From assembly GCF_043195125.1 (NCBI RefSeq), contig NZ_JBAFWR010000004.1: a stretch of DNA of 64,000 nucleotides; one strand, written 5' to 3'. Made by a program: the position numbers and the translations under genes. The notes beneath the pieces are model-generated. The model was not told the origin of the DNA, did no database searches, and was given only the letters and a program-made list of their open reading frames with translations. Positions 56,702 to 64,000 of this stretch are shown piece by piece; position 1 is the stretch's first letter; every line of letters begins with the position of its first letter. The stretch comes from NCEH01 sp043195125. Its GTDB lineage: Bacteria; Pseudomonadota; Alphaproteobacteria; Rhizobiales; Xanthobacteraceae.

Positions 56702-58717
56702 TCATTCGCCGGCGCGCACCGCCGCTTTGTCCCCGGCGCCGGCCACATCGATCAAGGCCGGCAGCCCGAGCAGATCGGCGAACCGCTCGCGCGTCGCCAC
56801 CGGAATGTTGCGGCGGAAATGATCGCGGTCGAAATACAAGAACTGCCCGTCGAAGCGGGCCATGCACCCCATGCGGTCGCACATCTTGTCCGCCGGCACG
56901 GCCACCACGACATCCTCCCGCACGCCGCGCAGGGTGCGGAACATCGCGTTCACGTCGGTCTGGTCGGGGCCGAACTCGGCGGAGGTGAGGCGCCCCACCT
57001 CGCGCCGGCAGGTCGCGCGCATCAGCGAACCGTCATGGGCAGCGACGCAGGGCAACGGATCGCTCGCCCAATGGGGAATGTCGGCGAACAGAACGATCCT
57101 GCGGCCCGGCGACGCGAGGCGCGGCATCAGATCGAGGAAGGCTTCCCGCATCAGGCGCAGCCCCTCGTCATGGCTCGTCTCGTCCCCTTCCTTGCGATAG
57201 ACCGCATCCGGCATGAAGCCCCAGGCGGAGGCGAGGATCACCAGGTTGATCTGCGGATTCGCCTTCAGCATGGCGAGGGTGGCGCGATAAGTGCGCTCGC
57301 ATTCGGGCGGCAGGCCCACCGGTTTGCGGCGCAGCCCGTCCTCGGAGAAGATCGCGGGGCAGATGCGCAGCAGCGCGACCGCCGTATCGGTCTTGCGCCC
57401 GGCCACGTCCAGCAGATGCATGAGATGCTCCGCATGGCTGTCGCCCCAGATCACGCCGCGCGTTTTCGCGCTCGCCCAATCGGCGCCGGCCACGCACACG
57501 CTTGGGCCGCCGTCCAGCGAGACGTGCTGCGGACACTCCCACCCCCACATGCGGGTGAGCGAGCCCAATTCCTCCAGCTGCGTGGAGACGCGGCCGGAAA
57601 TGCCGTCGGCCAGATAGATGCCGAAGCTGAGCGCGGCCATCAGCAGGCCAGCGGCGCTGCCCGCCAGCACCACGGCGCGCGGACGAAACCGGCGCACGCG
57701 GAACGGCTGCTCGACGAACCGCCAGGAAAGCCACGCCAGCAGCACGGACGCCGCGAGGGCCGCGAGCGCTTCCCCCGTGCTCAGCGGGTCGCCGTTCTTA
57801 TATTGGCGCGCGAACACGATGACCGGCCAGTGCCAGAGATAGAGCGAATAGGAGATGCGGCCGATGAAGGGCAGCGGCCGGAGCGCGAGCAGCCGCGCGC
57901 CGAGGGTGGGCGCCGGGGTCGGCATGAGAAGCAGTGCCGCGCCGAGCACCGGCGACAAGGCGTTGAGGCCGGGAAACGGGCTCGCGGGGGTGAGCAGCAA
58001 GGCCGGCGCGACGATGAGGCCGAGGCCCGCCAGCTTCAACCCCTGCGACAGCACGGCCGGCAGCCGCGCCAGACGATCGCGCGCCAGCACCAGCGCGCCG
58101 CCCAGTGCCAGTTCCCAGGCGCGGCCGAGGGGCAGGTAAAACGCGCTTTTCGCCCCTTCCGCCACCTTCTGCACGGCGAGCGCGAAGCTGAGGCCCACCA
58201 CCAGCGCGACCACCAGCGGCAACAGGCGCGGCCAGCGCCGCGCGCCGCGATAGGCGCCATAAAGCACCAGCGGCCAGGCGAGGTAGAATTGCTCCTCCAC
58301 CGCCAGCGACCAGGTGTGGAGCAGCGGCATGGCCTCGGCGGCGCCGTCGAAATAGCCGGTGTTGCGGAAGAAGAAGAAATTGGAGATGCCGAGCGCCGCG
58401 AAAGCCGCGCTGCGCCCGAGCACCGCATAGGCACCCGGCGTGAGGATGAGGAAGCCCGCGCCCAGCGTCGCGGCGATCACCACCAGCAAGGCCGGCAGAA
58501 TGCGGCGCACCCGCCGATCGTAGAAATCCAGCAGCGAAAACGACCCGGCGCGCATCGCCTGGAGCAGATTGTCCGTGATCAGGTAGCCGGAGATGACGAA
58601 AAACACGTCAACGCCAATAAATCCGCCCGGAAGAAACGAAAAACCGGCGTGAAACACAAGGACAAGGGAAACCGCGATCGCCCTTATGCCGTCGATATCG
58701 GCCCTATACTGAATCAT
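56702..58717 (-). CDS. Membrane acyltransferase (acyltransferase-3) with SGNH domain
   Basis: A 671-residue OafA/YrhL-type protein. About 10 transmembrane helices of acyltransferase-3 (residues 1-360) with the conserved His in LVLVFHAGFSFLPGGFIGVD and FDRR VRRILPAL. A C-terminal SGNH hydrolase-like domain (about 400-670) has WGDSHAEHLMHLLD (GDSH block). Such enzymes O-acetylate surface polysaccharides. The start (58717) follows homology; a TTG at 58726 is also possible. The gene neighbours DUF3597. Confidence 0.92.
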   Translation of the reverse strand: MIQYRADIDGIRAIAVSLVLVFHAGFSFLPGGFIGVDVFFVISGYLITDNLLQAMRAGSFSLLDFYDRRVRRILPALLVVIAATLGAGFLILTPGAYAVLGRSAAFAALGISNFFFFRNTGYFDGAAEAMPLLHTWSLAVEEQFYLAWPLVLYGAYRGARRWPRLLPLVVALVVGLSFALAVQKVAEGAKSAFYLPLGRAWELALGGALVLARDRLARLPAVLSQGLKLAGLGLIVAPALLLTPASPFPGLNALSPVLGAALLLMPTPAPTLGARLLALRPLPFIGRISYSLYLWHWPVIVFARQYKNGDPLSTGEALAALAASVLLAWLSWRFVEQPFRVRRFRPRAVVLAGSAAGLLMAALSFGIYLADGISGRVSTQLEELGSLTRMWGWECPQHVSLDGGPSVCVAGADWASAKTRGVIWGDSHAEHLMHLLDVAGRKTDTAVALLRICPAIFSEDGLRRKPVGLPPECERTYRATLAMLKANPQINLVILASAWGFMPDAVYRKEGDETSHDEGLRLMREAFLDLMPRLASPGRRIVLFADIPHWASDPLPCVAAHDGSLMRATCRREVGRLTSAEFGPDQTDVNAMFRTLRGVREDVVVAVPADKMCDRMGCMARFDGQFLYFDRDHFRRNIPVATRERFADLLGLPALIDVAGAGDKAAVRAGE

Positions 58718-59110
58718 GAAGGGCAACCCGCGGAACGCCGAGGGGGTCTTTTATCCCCCGCGCGCCCGCCGCACAATAGCGGCACCTCCCCTCGCGCGGC
58801 CGCATCCCATGGGCTGTAACGGGATGCCGTGCCGCTCTTGACTTAAGGCGACCGGGGCATCGGCCGGCGCATCGCCCCCGGCTTTTAAATCCCGAAACGC
58901 TCGCTCACGTCGCCAGTCTCAACGGCGCGTTTTTCGGCCCGCCCCGGCGGGCGGAACGCGCCTGCCGCACGCGGCGCGGAGGAGGGATGCAACCGCGCCG
59001 GCTGCGTCAGTTGTAAAACGCCGATGCACAACTAAAAATAGTTGCTCTTCCCGCAAAATACCCTCTAAAGTTGCAAACACCGCAACAAGAACATTTCGCC
59101 GGAGGCGCCG
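58718..59110. promoter_or_regulatory. Divergent intergenic region with nested inverted repeats upstream of the collar-protein genes
   Basis: Several GTTG/CAAC inverted repeats just before the first collar gene: AGTTGT-13nt-ACAACT (59009-59033), CAACTA-AAAA-TAGTTG (59029-59044) and GTTGC-AAACACC-GCAAC (59070-59086). They look like a regulator-binding array. The rest of the stretch shows no gene. Confidence 0.5.
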
Positions 59111-59656
59111 ATGAGCGATTATTATCTGGGTGAAATCCGCATTTTCCCCTACGGCCAAATCCCGACCGGATGGGCCAAGTGCGAAGGCCAGGTGCTGCAG
59201 GTGCAGCAGTACCAGGCGCTGTTCACGCTGCTGAGCAACCGGTTCGGCGGTGACGGCCGCACCACCTTCGCCCTGCCGGACCTGCGCGGCCGGGTGCCCG
59301 TGCATGTTAACGCCCAGTCCCAGGCGGACCGTATCACCATCCTGCTCAACCAGACCTTGGGGACTGAAACTGTCACGCTCACGCTCAGCGAGCTGCCGAT
59401 GCACACCCATCTCTATTGCGTCTCCACGCAGCAGGGCACGGTGAGCGCACCGAACAACGCGGTGTTCGCCAAGGTCTCCCAGGTCGATCCAGCCCTGCCC
59501 GAGGCCAATTATTACGGCCCGGCGACGCAGCTCACCCCCGTGAAGGCCGATACGATTCGCGCCGCGGGCGGCGGCGGCCCCCACGTGAACATTCAGCCCT
59601 CGCTCGCGCTCAATCTCTGCATCGCGACCGCGGGTCTGTATCCCCCGCACAACTGA
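59111..59656 (+). CDS. Phage-tail-collar (MdpB-like) protein 1
   Basis: A 181-residue protein with an N-terminal collar domain (LGEIRIFPYGQIPTGWAKCEG, RFGGDGRTTFALPDLRGRV, about 1-75), an ETVTLTLSELPMHTHLY strand and a C-terminal PHVNIQPSLALNLCIA block. It belongs to the tail-collar/microcystin-dependent protein (MdpB) family. GGAGGC precedes the ATG. First of three tandem paralogues without other phage genes. Confidence 0.87.
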   Translation: MSDYYLGEIRIFPYGQIPTGWAKCEGQVLQVQQYQALFTLLSNRFGGDGRTTFALPDLRGRVPVHVNAQSQADRITILLNQTLGTETVTLTLSELPMHTHLYCVSTQQGTVSAPNNAVFAKVSQVDPALPEANYYGPATQLTPVKADTIRAAGGGGPHVNIQPSLALNLCIATAGLYPPHN

Positions 59657-59693
59657 CCCGCCGTGATGTGTTCTTCAATGAAGGGATAGAAGC

Positions 59694-60230
59694 ATGGCTG
59701 AATATTATATCGGCGAGATCCGCATGTTCGCCGGCATCAACCCGCCCGGTGGCTGGCATTTCTGCGATGGGACGACACTTCCGATCGGCGGAAACGAGGC
59801 GCTCTATGCCCTGCTCGGCACACTCTATGGCGGGGACGGCAGGACCAATTTCGCGCTGCCCAAACTGAGCGGCCGCGTCCCGCTCGGCACGGGCCACGCG
59901 CCAAACCTCGCCACTTATGCGCTGGCGCAGACCGTCGGCAGCGAAACCGTGACGCTCACGCAGGCGGCGATGCCGAGCCACAACCACCCGCTGCAAGCCA
60001 GCACCGGGCCGGGAACAAGCCGCTCGCCGGCCACTGACATGACCTTCGCGACCATTCCGTCCCCCTTCGTGGCCTATACCAACCCGCCGGCGGGCGGCAC
60101 GACCACCGATGACGATTTCGCCACCGTCGCGATTTCCGTCACCGGCAACAGCGCGCCGCATTCCAATCTCATGCCGAGCCTCGGCATCAATTACATCATC
60201 GCTTTGCGCGGGATCTTTCCGTCGAACTAA
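59694..60230 (+). CDS. Phage-tail-collar (MdpB-like) protein 2
   Basis: A 178-residue paralogue: YIGEIRMFAGINPPGGWHFCDG, YGGDGRTNFALPKLSGRV, ETVTLTQAAMPSHNHP and PHSNLMPSLGINYII. It lacks a signal peptide. It lies 37 bases after paralogue 1. The conserved Cys near residue 24 and the His pair (SHNH) recur in all three copies. Confidence 0.87.
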   Translation: MAEYYIGEIRMFAGINPPGGWHFCDGTTLPIGGNEALYALLGTLYGGDGRTNFALPKLSGRVPLGTGHAPNLATYALAQTVGSETVTLTQAAMPSHNHPLQASTGPGTSRSPATDMTFATIPSPFVAYTNPPAGGTTTDDDFATVAISVTGNSAPHSNLMPSLGINYIIALRGIFPSN

Positions 60231-60275
60231 AAACACTCAAAGCTTCGTCGAAAATTCGAGATCGGGAGCGACGAC

Positions 60276-60836
60276 ATGGACGGATATATTGGTGAAGTCC
60301 GCATTTTTGCAACAAGCTTCGTGCCGCAGAACTGGATGGCCTGCGATGGTCAATTGCTGCAGGTGCACGCGTACCAGGCGCTGTTCACTGTCATCGGCAA
60401 CGCTTATGGCGGCGATGGGAGGAACGATTTCCGCCTTCCGGATCTGCGCGGCAGCGCCGCCGTCTGCACCGGCGTATCCCCCGGCGCCAGCCAGGTCTTT
60501 CAGCGTGGCACGCGGGCGGGCACGCCCATTGTCACGCTCAACGAGACGCAGATGCCGGCCCACAATCACCTGACGCACCGGGTGAACGTGTCCGGCAGCA
60601 TCACCAACAAGACCGCAGGGCCGAGCAGCACCAGCTATCCCGCCGCCGTCACATTGCCGACGACCAGCGGCAGCACCAATTGGCCCGCGCTGCAGACGCC
60701 CGCCAATCCCGACACCACGCTCGACTTCGGCACCATTTCTCGGGTCGGCGGCGGCACGGCCCATGGCAATGTGCAGCCGGTGCTTTCCTTCATCTTCTGC
60801 ATCTGCAACGACGGCGAGTATCCGGTTCCGGACTGA
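60276..60836 (+). CDS. Phage-tail-collar (MdpB-like) protein 3
   Basis: A 186-residue paralogue: YIGEVRIFATSFVPQNWMACDG, YGGDGRNDFRLPDLRG, TLNETQMPAHNHLT and HGNVQPVLSFIFCI. It is the longest, with an expanded middle (about 110-160) rich in Ser/Thr/Asn. It lies 45 bases after paralogue 2 and 6 bases before the GNAT gene. Confidence 0.87.
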   Translation: MDGYIGEVRIFATSFVPQNWMACDGQLLQVHAYQALFTVIGNAYGGDGRNDFRLPDLRGSAAVCTGVSPGASQVFQRGTRAGTPIVTLNETQMPAHNHLTHRVNVSGSITNKTAGPSSTSYPAAVTLPTTSGSTNWPALQTPANPDTTLDFGTISRVGGGTAHGNVQPVLSFIFCICNDGEYPVPD

Positions 60837-60842
60837 GCCGGC

Positions 60843-61352
60843 GTGCCTCCCGTGACCGCCGTCACATTCTCTCCGCCGCCCGGCGTGCAGCAGCGGGCCG
60901 TGCGTGCGGAAGACCGGGGCTTCCTGGAAGACCTGTTCATCGACACCCGGCGCGACACGCTGGCCGCCGCCGGCTGGCCGGAGGCGCAATTGCGCGCGTT
61001 CCTCGCCGATCAGTACCGGCTTCAGCAGCACCATTACGCGACCCACTATCCGGGCGCCGTGCGGCTTATCATCGAACGGGAAGCGCGTCCCGTCGGCCTG
61101 CTGCATCTGCACGCCGGCGCCCACGACCTGCGCGTGGTGGACATCGCGCTGGAACCGCGCAGCCGCAATTCCGGGCTCGGCGCGGCGCTGCTGCGCGCAA
61201 TCTGCGCGCAGGCGGCGGACGCGGGCTGCACGGTGAGCCTGCATGTGGCCATCGGCAACCCGGCCTCCCGGCTCTACCAGCGGCTCGGATTTCAAGCGGT
61301 CGATCCCGGCGACGGCGTCTATCAGAAGATGGTCTGGCGGGCCGAGCCCTGA
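60843..61352 (+). CDS. GNAT-family N-acetyltransferase
   Basis: A 169-residue acetyl-CoA-dependent transferase with GNAT motif A: VDIALEPRSRNSGLGAALLRAIC. The N-terminal segment is DLFIDTRRDTLAAAGWPEAQLRAFLADQY and the C-terminal part GNPASRLYQRLGFQAVD. The GTG at 60843 begins 6 bases after collar paralogue 3, so the four genes appear to be one operon. Acetylation of the collar proteins or of their target is an inference. Confidence 0.9.
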   Translation: MPPVTAVTFSPPPGVQQRAVRAEDRGFLEDLFIDTRRDTLAAAGWPEAQLRAFLADQYRLQQHHYATHYPGAVRLIIEREARPVGLLHLHAGAHDLRVVDIALEPRSRNSGLGAALLRAICAQAADAGCTVSLHVAIGNPASRLYQRLGFQAVDPGDGVYQKMVWRAEP

Positions 61353-61472
61353 GCACGCGCGACGCGCAAAGGTGCGTGGGGCCGCGCGACAAATAATCGA
61401 AGGAAGAAGACCGCCGCACAAAGGCCGGCCTTACCTTGGAACACCACTATCCGCCGATGTCTGGGGATGAGA

Positions 61473-61548
<76 letters not shown>

Positions 61549-61623
61549 CGCCGCGAAGACGTGTCCTCGTCGGGAGGTGGTCGTGTAGCAGAGCTGTTTT
61601 GTCCTGTCCAGCGCGACCTGTGG

Positions 61624-61653
61624 AAAACGCCGCCCTTTTTCGGGCGGCGTTTT
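61624..61653 (-). terminator. Intrinsic terminator of the tct operon
   Basis: A 12-bp stem AAAACGCCGCCC / GGGCGGCGTTTT with a 6-nt loop just after the tctA stop codon; its minus-strand 3' side ends in TTTTCC. Confidence 0.87.
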
Positions 61654-61655
61654 TC

Positions 61656-63155
61656 TCATTCCTTGAAGGCTTCCTCGCGGGTCTTCTGCACCGAGGGCAG
61701 CAGCACCACCACCAGCGCGGCGGCCGCCAGGAACAGCAGGATGGCGGAGATCGGGCGGGTGACGAACACGGTCGCGTCGCCGCGCGAAATCAACATGGCG
61801 CGGCGCAGGTATTCTTCCAGCATGGGCCCGATGACGAAGCCCAGCAGCAGCGGCGCCGGCTCGCAATCCAGCTTCACCAGCACGTAGCCCAGCACCCCGA
61901 ACATGGCCATGGTGTAGACGTCGAACGTGTTGTTGTTCACGCTGTAGACGCCGATGCAGCAGAAGGCGACGATGGCCGGAAACAGGATGTGGTACGGCAC
62001 GGTGAGCAGCCGCACCCAGATGCCGATCAGCGGCAGGTTCAGCAGCACCAGCATGAAATTGCCGATCCACATGGAGGCGATGACGCCCCAGAACAGATCC
62101 GGCTTTTCCGTCACCACGTTCGGCCCCGGCGTGATGCCCTGGATGATCAGCGCGCCGATCATCAGCGCCATGACCGGGTTCGAGGGAATGCCGAGGGTCA
62201 GCATGGGGATGAAGGAGGTCTGCGCGCCGGCATTGTTGGCGCTTTCAGGGCCCGCCACGCCCTCGATGGCGCCCTTGCCGAAGCGGCCGGGGGTTTTGGA
62301 GATCTTCTTCTCCACCGAATAGGAGGCGAAGGACGAGAGCATGGCGCCGCCGCCCGGCAGGATGCCCAGGAACGACCCGAGGATGGTGCCGCGAATCACC
62401 GGCGCGATGATCGCCTTGAACTCGTCCTTGGTCAGCATCAGGCTCTTCACCTTGGCGGCGACGAGGCTGCGCTGGGATTCGTCCTCCAGATTGCGGATGA
62501 TCTCGCCGAGCCCGAACATGCCCATGGCCAGCGCCACGAAATCGAACCCGTCGGCGAGATCCGGCACGTTGAAGTCAAAGCGCGGCACGCCGGTGTAGAT
62601 GTCCTGTCCGGCGAGGCCCAGCAGCAGGCCAAGCACGATCATCGCCAACGCCTTCACCACCGAGCCGGATGCGAGCGTGACCGAGGCAACGAGGCCGAGC
62701 ACCATCAGCGAGAAATATTCCGGCGGGCCGAACTTCAGGGCCAGCTCGGCGAGCGGCGGGGCGAACACCGCGAGCAGGAAGGTGGCGACCGTGCCGGCGA
62801 AGAAGGAGCCGAGCGCGGCGGTGGCGAGCGCCGCCCCCGCCCGGCCCTGGCGCGCCATCTGGTGGCCGTCGATGGCTGTCACCACCGAGGAGGATTCCCC
62901 CGGCAGATTAATGAGGATCGCGGTGGTCGAGCCGCCGTACTGCGCACCGTAATAGATGCCGGCGAGCATGATGAGGGCGGAGACCGGTGGCAGGCCGAAT
63001 GTGATCGGCAGCAGCATGGCGATGGTGGCGATCGGGCCGAGGCCCGGCAGCACGCCGATCAGCGTGCCCAGCAGCACGCCGACGAAGCAATAGAACAGGT
63101 TCTGAAACGAGAGCGCGACGGAAAAGCCGAGGCCGAGATTGTCGATGAGTTCCAC
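61656..63155 (-). CDS. tctA: Tripartite tricarboxylate transporter large permease TctA
   Basis: A 499-residue membrane protein with about 12 helices; TctA signature blocks are GLLPGLGPIATIAMLLPITF-like (residues 40-60), GLPPVSALIMLAGIYYGAQYGG and LGIPSNPVMALMIGALIIQG. With TctB and the binding protein TctC it imports citrate- or terephthalate-type carboxylic acids using a sodium or proton gradient. It starts at a GTG preceded by GAGGAG, 10 bases after tctB ends. Confidence 0.93.
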   Translation of the reverse strand: MELIDNLGLGFSVALSFQNLFYCFVGVLLGTLIGVLPGLGPIATIAMLLPITFGLPPVSALIMLAGIYYGAQYGGSTTAILINLPGESSSVVTAIDGHQMARQGRAGAALATAALGSFFAGTVATFLLAVFAPPLAELALKFGPPEYFSLMVLGLVASVTLASGSVVKALAMIVLGLLLGLAGQDIYTGVPRFDFNVPDLADGFDFVALAMGMFGLGEIIRNLEDESQRSLVAAKVKSLMLTKDEFKAIIAPVIRGTILGSFLGILPGGGAMLSSFASYSVEKKISKTPGRFGKGAIEGVAGPESANNAGAQTSFIPMLTLGIPSNPVMALMIGALIIQGITPGPNVVTEKPDLFWGVIASMWIGNFMLVLLNLPLIGIWVRLLTVPYHILFPAIVAFCCIGVYSVNNNTFDVYTMAMFGVLGYVLVKLDCEPAPLLLGFVIGPMLEEYLRRAMLISRGDATVFVTRPISAILLFLAAAALVVVLLPSVQKTREEAFKE

Positions 63156-63165
63156 GGCGCGCTCC

Positions 63166-63627
63166 TCAATAGCCGCCCAGCCAAGGGCCGAGCAGGGACA
63201 AAGGAAGGCCGAGGCCGAGGATGAACACCGCCCAGCAGAACACCACCATCACCACCGTGATGGCGAGCGCCGTCGTGAGGCGAAACTTATGGCTCGCCAT
63301 GGCCGAGAGAAACACGGTGATGGCGAGCGTGGGCAGGAAGCCGAGCGGATGGATGGCGGCGCCGAAGAACACCGTGCACAGTGTCAGCAGGATCAAGCCG
63401 CGCCAGGCGATGGAGGTGGTGCGATCGCCGTCGAAGCGCAGGCCGTTGATCAGCACGATCAGGCCGAACACGCCCAGCAGCACGGAGAGCAGGAGCGGGA
63501 AATAGCCCGGCCCCATGCGCACGGCGGTGCCCATGGCCAATTGCTGCGTCTGCAAGCCGAAGACCACCGCAATCACGATGAACAACAGGCCGGACAATAC
63601 GTCCTTCGGACTGCGGATGAATCCCAT
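63166..63627 (-). CDS. tctB: Tripartite tricarboxylate transporter small permease TctB
   Basis: A 153-residue, four-helix TctB/TTT small subunit: RSPKDVLSGLLFIVIAVVFGL, MGPGYFPLLLSVLLGVFGL and LPTLAITVFLSAMASHKF. The ATG at 63627 is favoured (purine-rich GGGGGGATGGGG upstream) over 63636. It partners TctA, and its gene lies between tctC and tctA. Confidence 0.9.
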   Translation of the reverse strand: MGFIRSPKDVLSGLLFIVIAVVFGLQTQQLAMGTAVRMGPGYFPLLLSVLLGVFGLIVLINGLRFDGDRTTSIAWRGLILLTLCTVFFGAAIHPLGFLPTLAITVFLSAMASHKFRLTTALAITVVMVVFCWAVFILGLGLPLSLLGPWLGGY

Positions 63628-63776
63628 CGACCCCATCCCCCCTATTTATTGACGGTCGCCCCACCCGGCGGCGCCGCGGCATTCATCTGTCATGAGGGCG
63701 ACGTCCGGCGGGCCACCGCCCCCCGGACGTCCTTTTCCTGCGGCATCGGCACGCGCGCCGCGCGGCCCGTGGGCGA

Positions 63777-64000
63777 TCAGTCGGCGTAGACGCCGGCGGC
63801 CTCGATCACCGGCTTCCACTTGGCGACTTCGGACGCGAGGAACTGCTTGTGGAACGCCGGGCTGCGGCGATCCTTGGGCTCCGGCTCGGTGCCGAGATCG
63901 GCGAAGCGGGCAATCACCTTGGGATCGTCCAGCGCCACGTTGAGCGCGGCGTTGAGCTTGTCCACGATCTCCTTCGGCGTGCCCTTCGGCACATAGACGC
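63777..64000 (-). CDS. tctC: TctC-type substrate-binding protein (partial, runs off right edge)
   Basis: Only the C-terminal 74 or so residues are in the window: MPKGTPKEIVDKLNAALNVAL, FADLGTEPEPKDRRSPAFHKQF and ending EAAGVYAD. This is the characteristic end of Bug/TctC periplasmic binding proteins. It binds the carboxylate imported by TctAB. The start lies beyond 64000, and transcription runs tctC-tctB-tctA. Confidence 0.9.
   Translation of the reverse strand, partial: VYVPKGTPKEIVDKLNAALNVALDDPKVIARFADLGTEPEPKDRRSPAFHKQFLASEVAKWKPVIEAAGVYAD

Noticed and set aside
59111..60836. Prophage remnant
   Set aside because: No capsid, terminase, lysis or integrase gene, and composition matches neighbours; the three genes look like a stable chromosomal set.

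Overview
The window is a contiguous, high-GC chromosome segment of an alphaproteobacterium. The order Hyphomicrobiales (Rhizobiales) is likely, and a Xanthobacteraceae-type genome (Xanthobacter/Azorhizobium/Ancylobacter-like) is my best guess. This rests on an NdvA/ChvA-type glucan exporter, crotonyl-CoA carboxylase/reductase with ethylmalonyl-CoA mutase (ethylmalonyl-CoA pathway), an rpsT-dnaA-dnaN-recF block, serC-serA, and several TRAP, TTT and Liv importers. I see no integrase, transposase, CRISPR array or rRNA. One tRNA (Lys, anticodon CTT) is present.

Layout. 1-1.5 kb: an NDUFA9-like protein (cut by the left edge) and a small hypothetical. 1.7-8.3 kb: housekeeping replication block (rpsT, dnaA, dnaN, recF) followed by an L,D-transpeptidase lipoprotein. 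8.4-12.7 kb: six-gene arsenic operon (arsR, phosphatase-type arsC, acr3, glutaredoxin-type arsC, arsH, an ArsK-like MFS exporter) lying between the recF block and gyrB (13-15.4 kb). 15.5-28.7 kb: a two-armed, divergently transcribed accessory cluster. The leftward arm encodes a complete Liv-type ABC importer, an FCD/GntR regulator, an adenylosuccinate synthetase and a divergent 3-dehydroquinate dehydratase homologue. The rightward arm encodes a DUF1185 protein, an enamidase-like amidohydrolase, a two-subunit CoA-transferase, an enoyl-CoA hydratase, a MaoC dehydratase and a maleate-isomerase/Asp-Glu-racemase-family protein. A MocR-type regulator (28.8-30.2 kb) follows on the same strand. 30.3-36 kb: a GFA-family protein, then a HisC-like aminotransferase with HyuA/HyuB hydantoinase subunits.

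36-42.9 kb: NdvA-like ABC exporter, a PBP5-type carboxypeptidase with a long Ala/Pro/Lys tail, a COG0523 (CobW) GTPase, a DUF924 protein and an HI0933-type flavoprotein. 43.1-47.1 kb: ccr and ecm, divergent, with a GlsB-type small membrane protein between them. 47.2-52.8 kb: TRAP permeases without a binding protein, a VOC-family protein, a DUF5993/DsbB pair and a DMT exporter. 52.9-55.9 kb: serC-serA. 56.1-58.7 kb: DUF3597 protein and an SGNH acyltransferase. 59.1-61.4 kb: three tandem phage-tail-collar (MdpB-type) proteins followed by a GNAT acetyltransferase. The window ends with tRNA-Lys and a tripartite tricarboxylate transporter (tctA, tctB, partial tctC).

How they may work together. The most interesting region is the 15.5-28.7 kb cluster. 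Importer, regulator, ring-opening amidohydrolase, CoA activation, hydratases and a cis-trans isomerase/racemase together look like uptake and beta-oxidation-like breakdown of a nitrogen heterocycle or cyclic amide. The presence of PurA and an AroQ-like protein missing a catalytic histidine fits no pathway I recognise. The collar-protein trio with GNAT is a second poorly explained module. Functions are assigned from motifs and gene context only.
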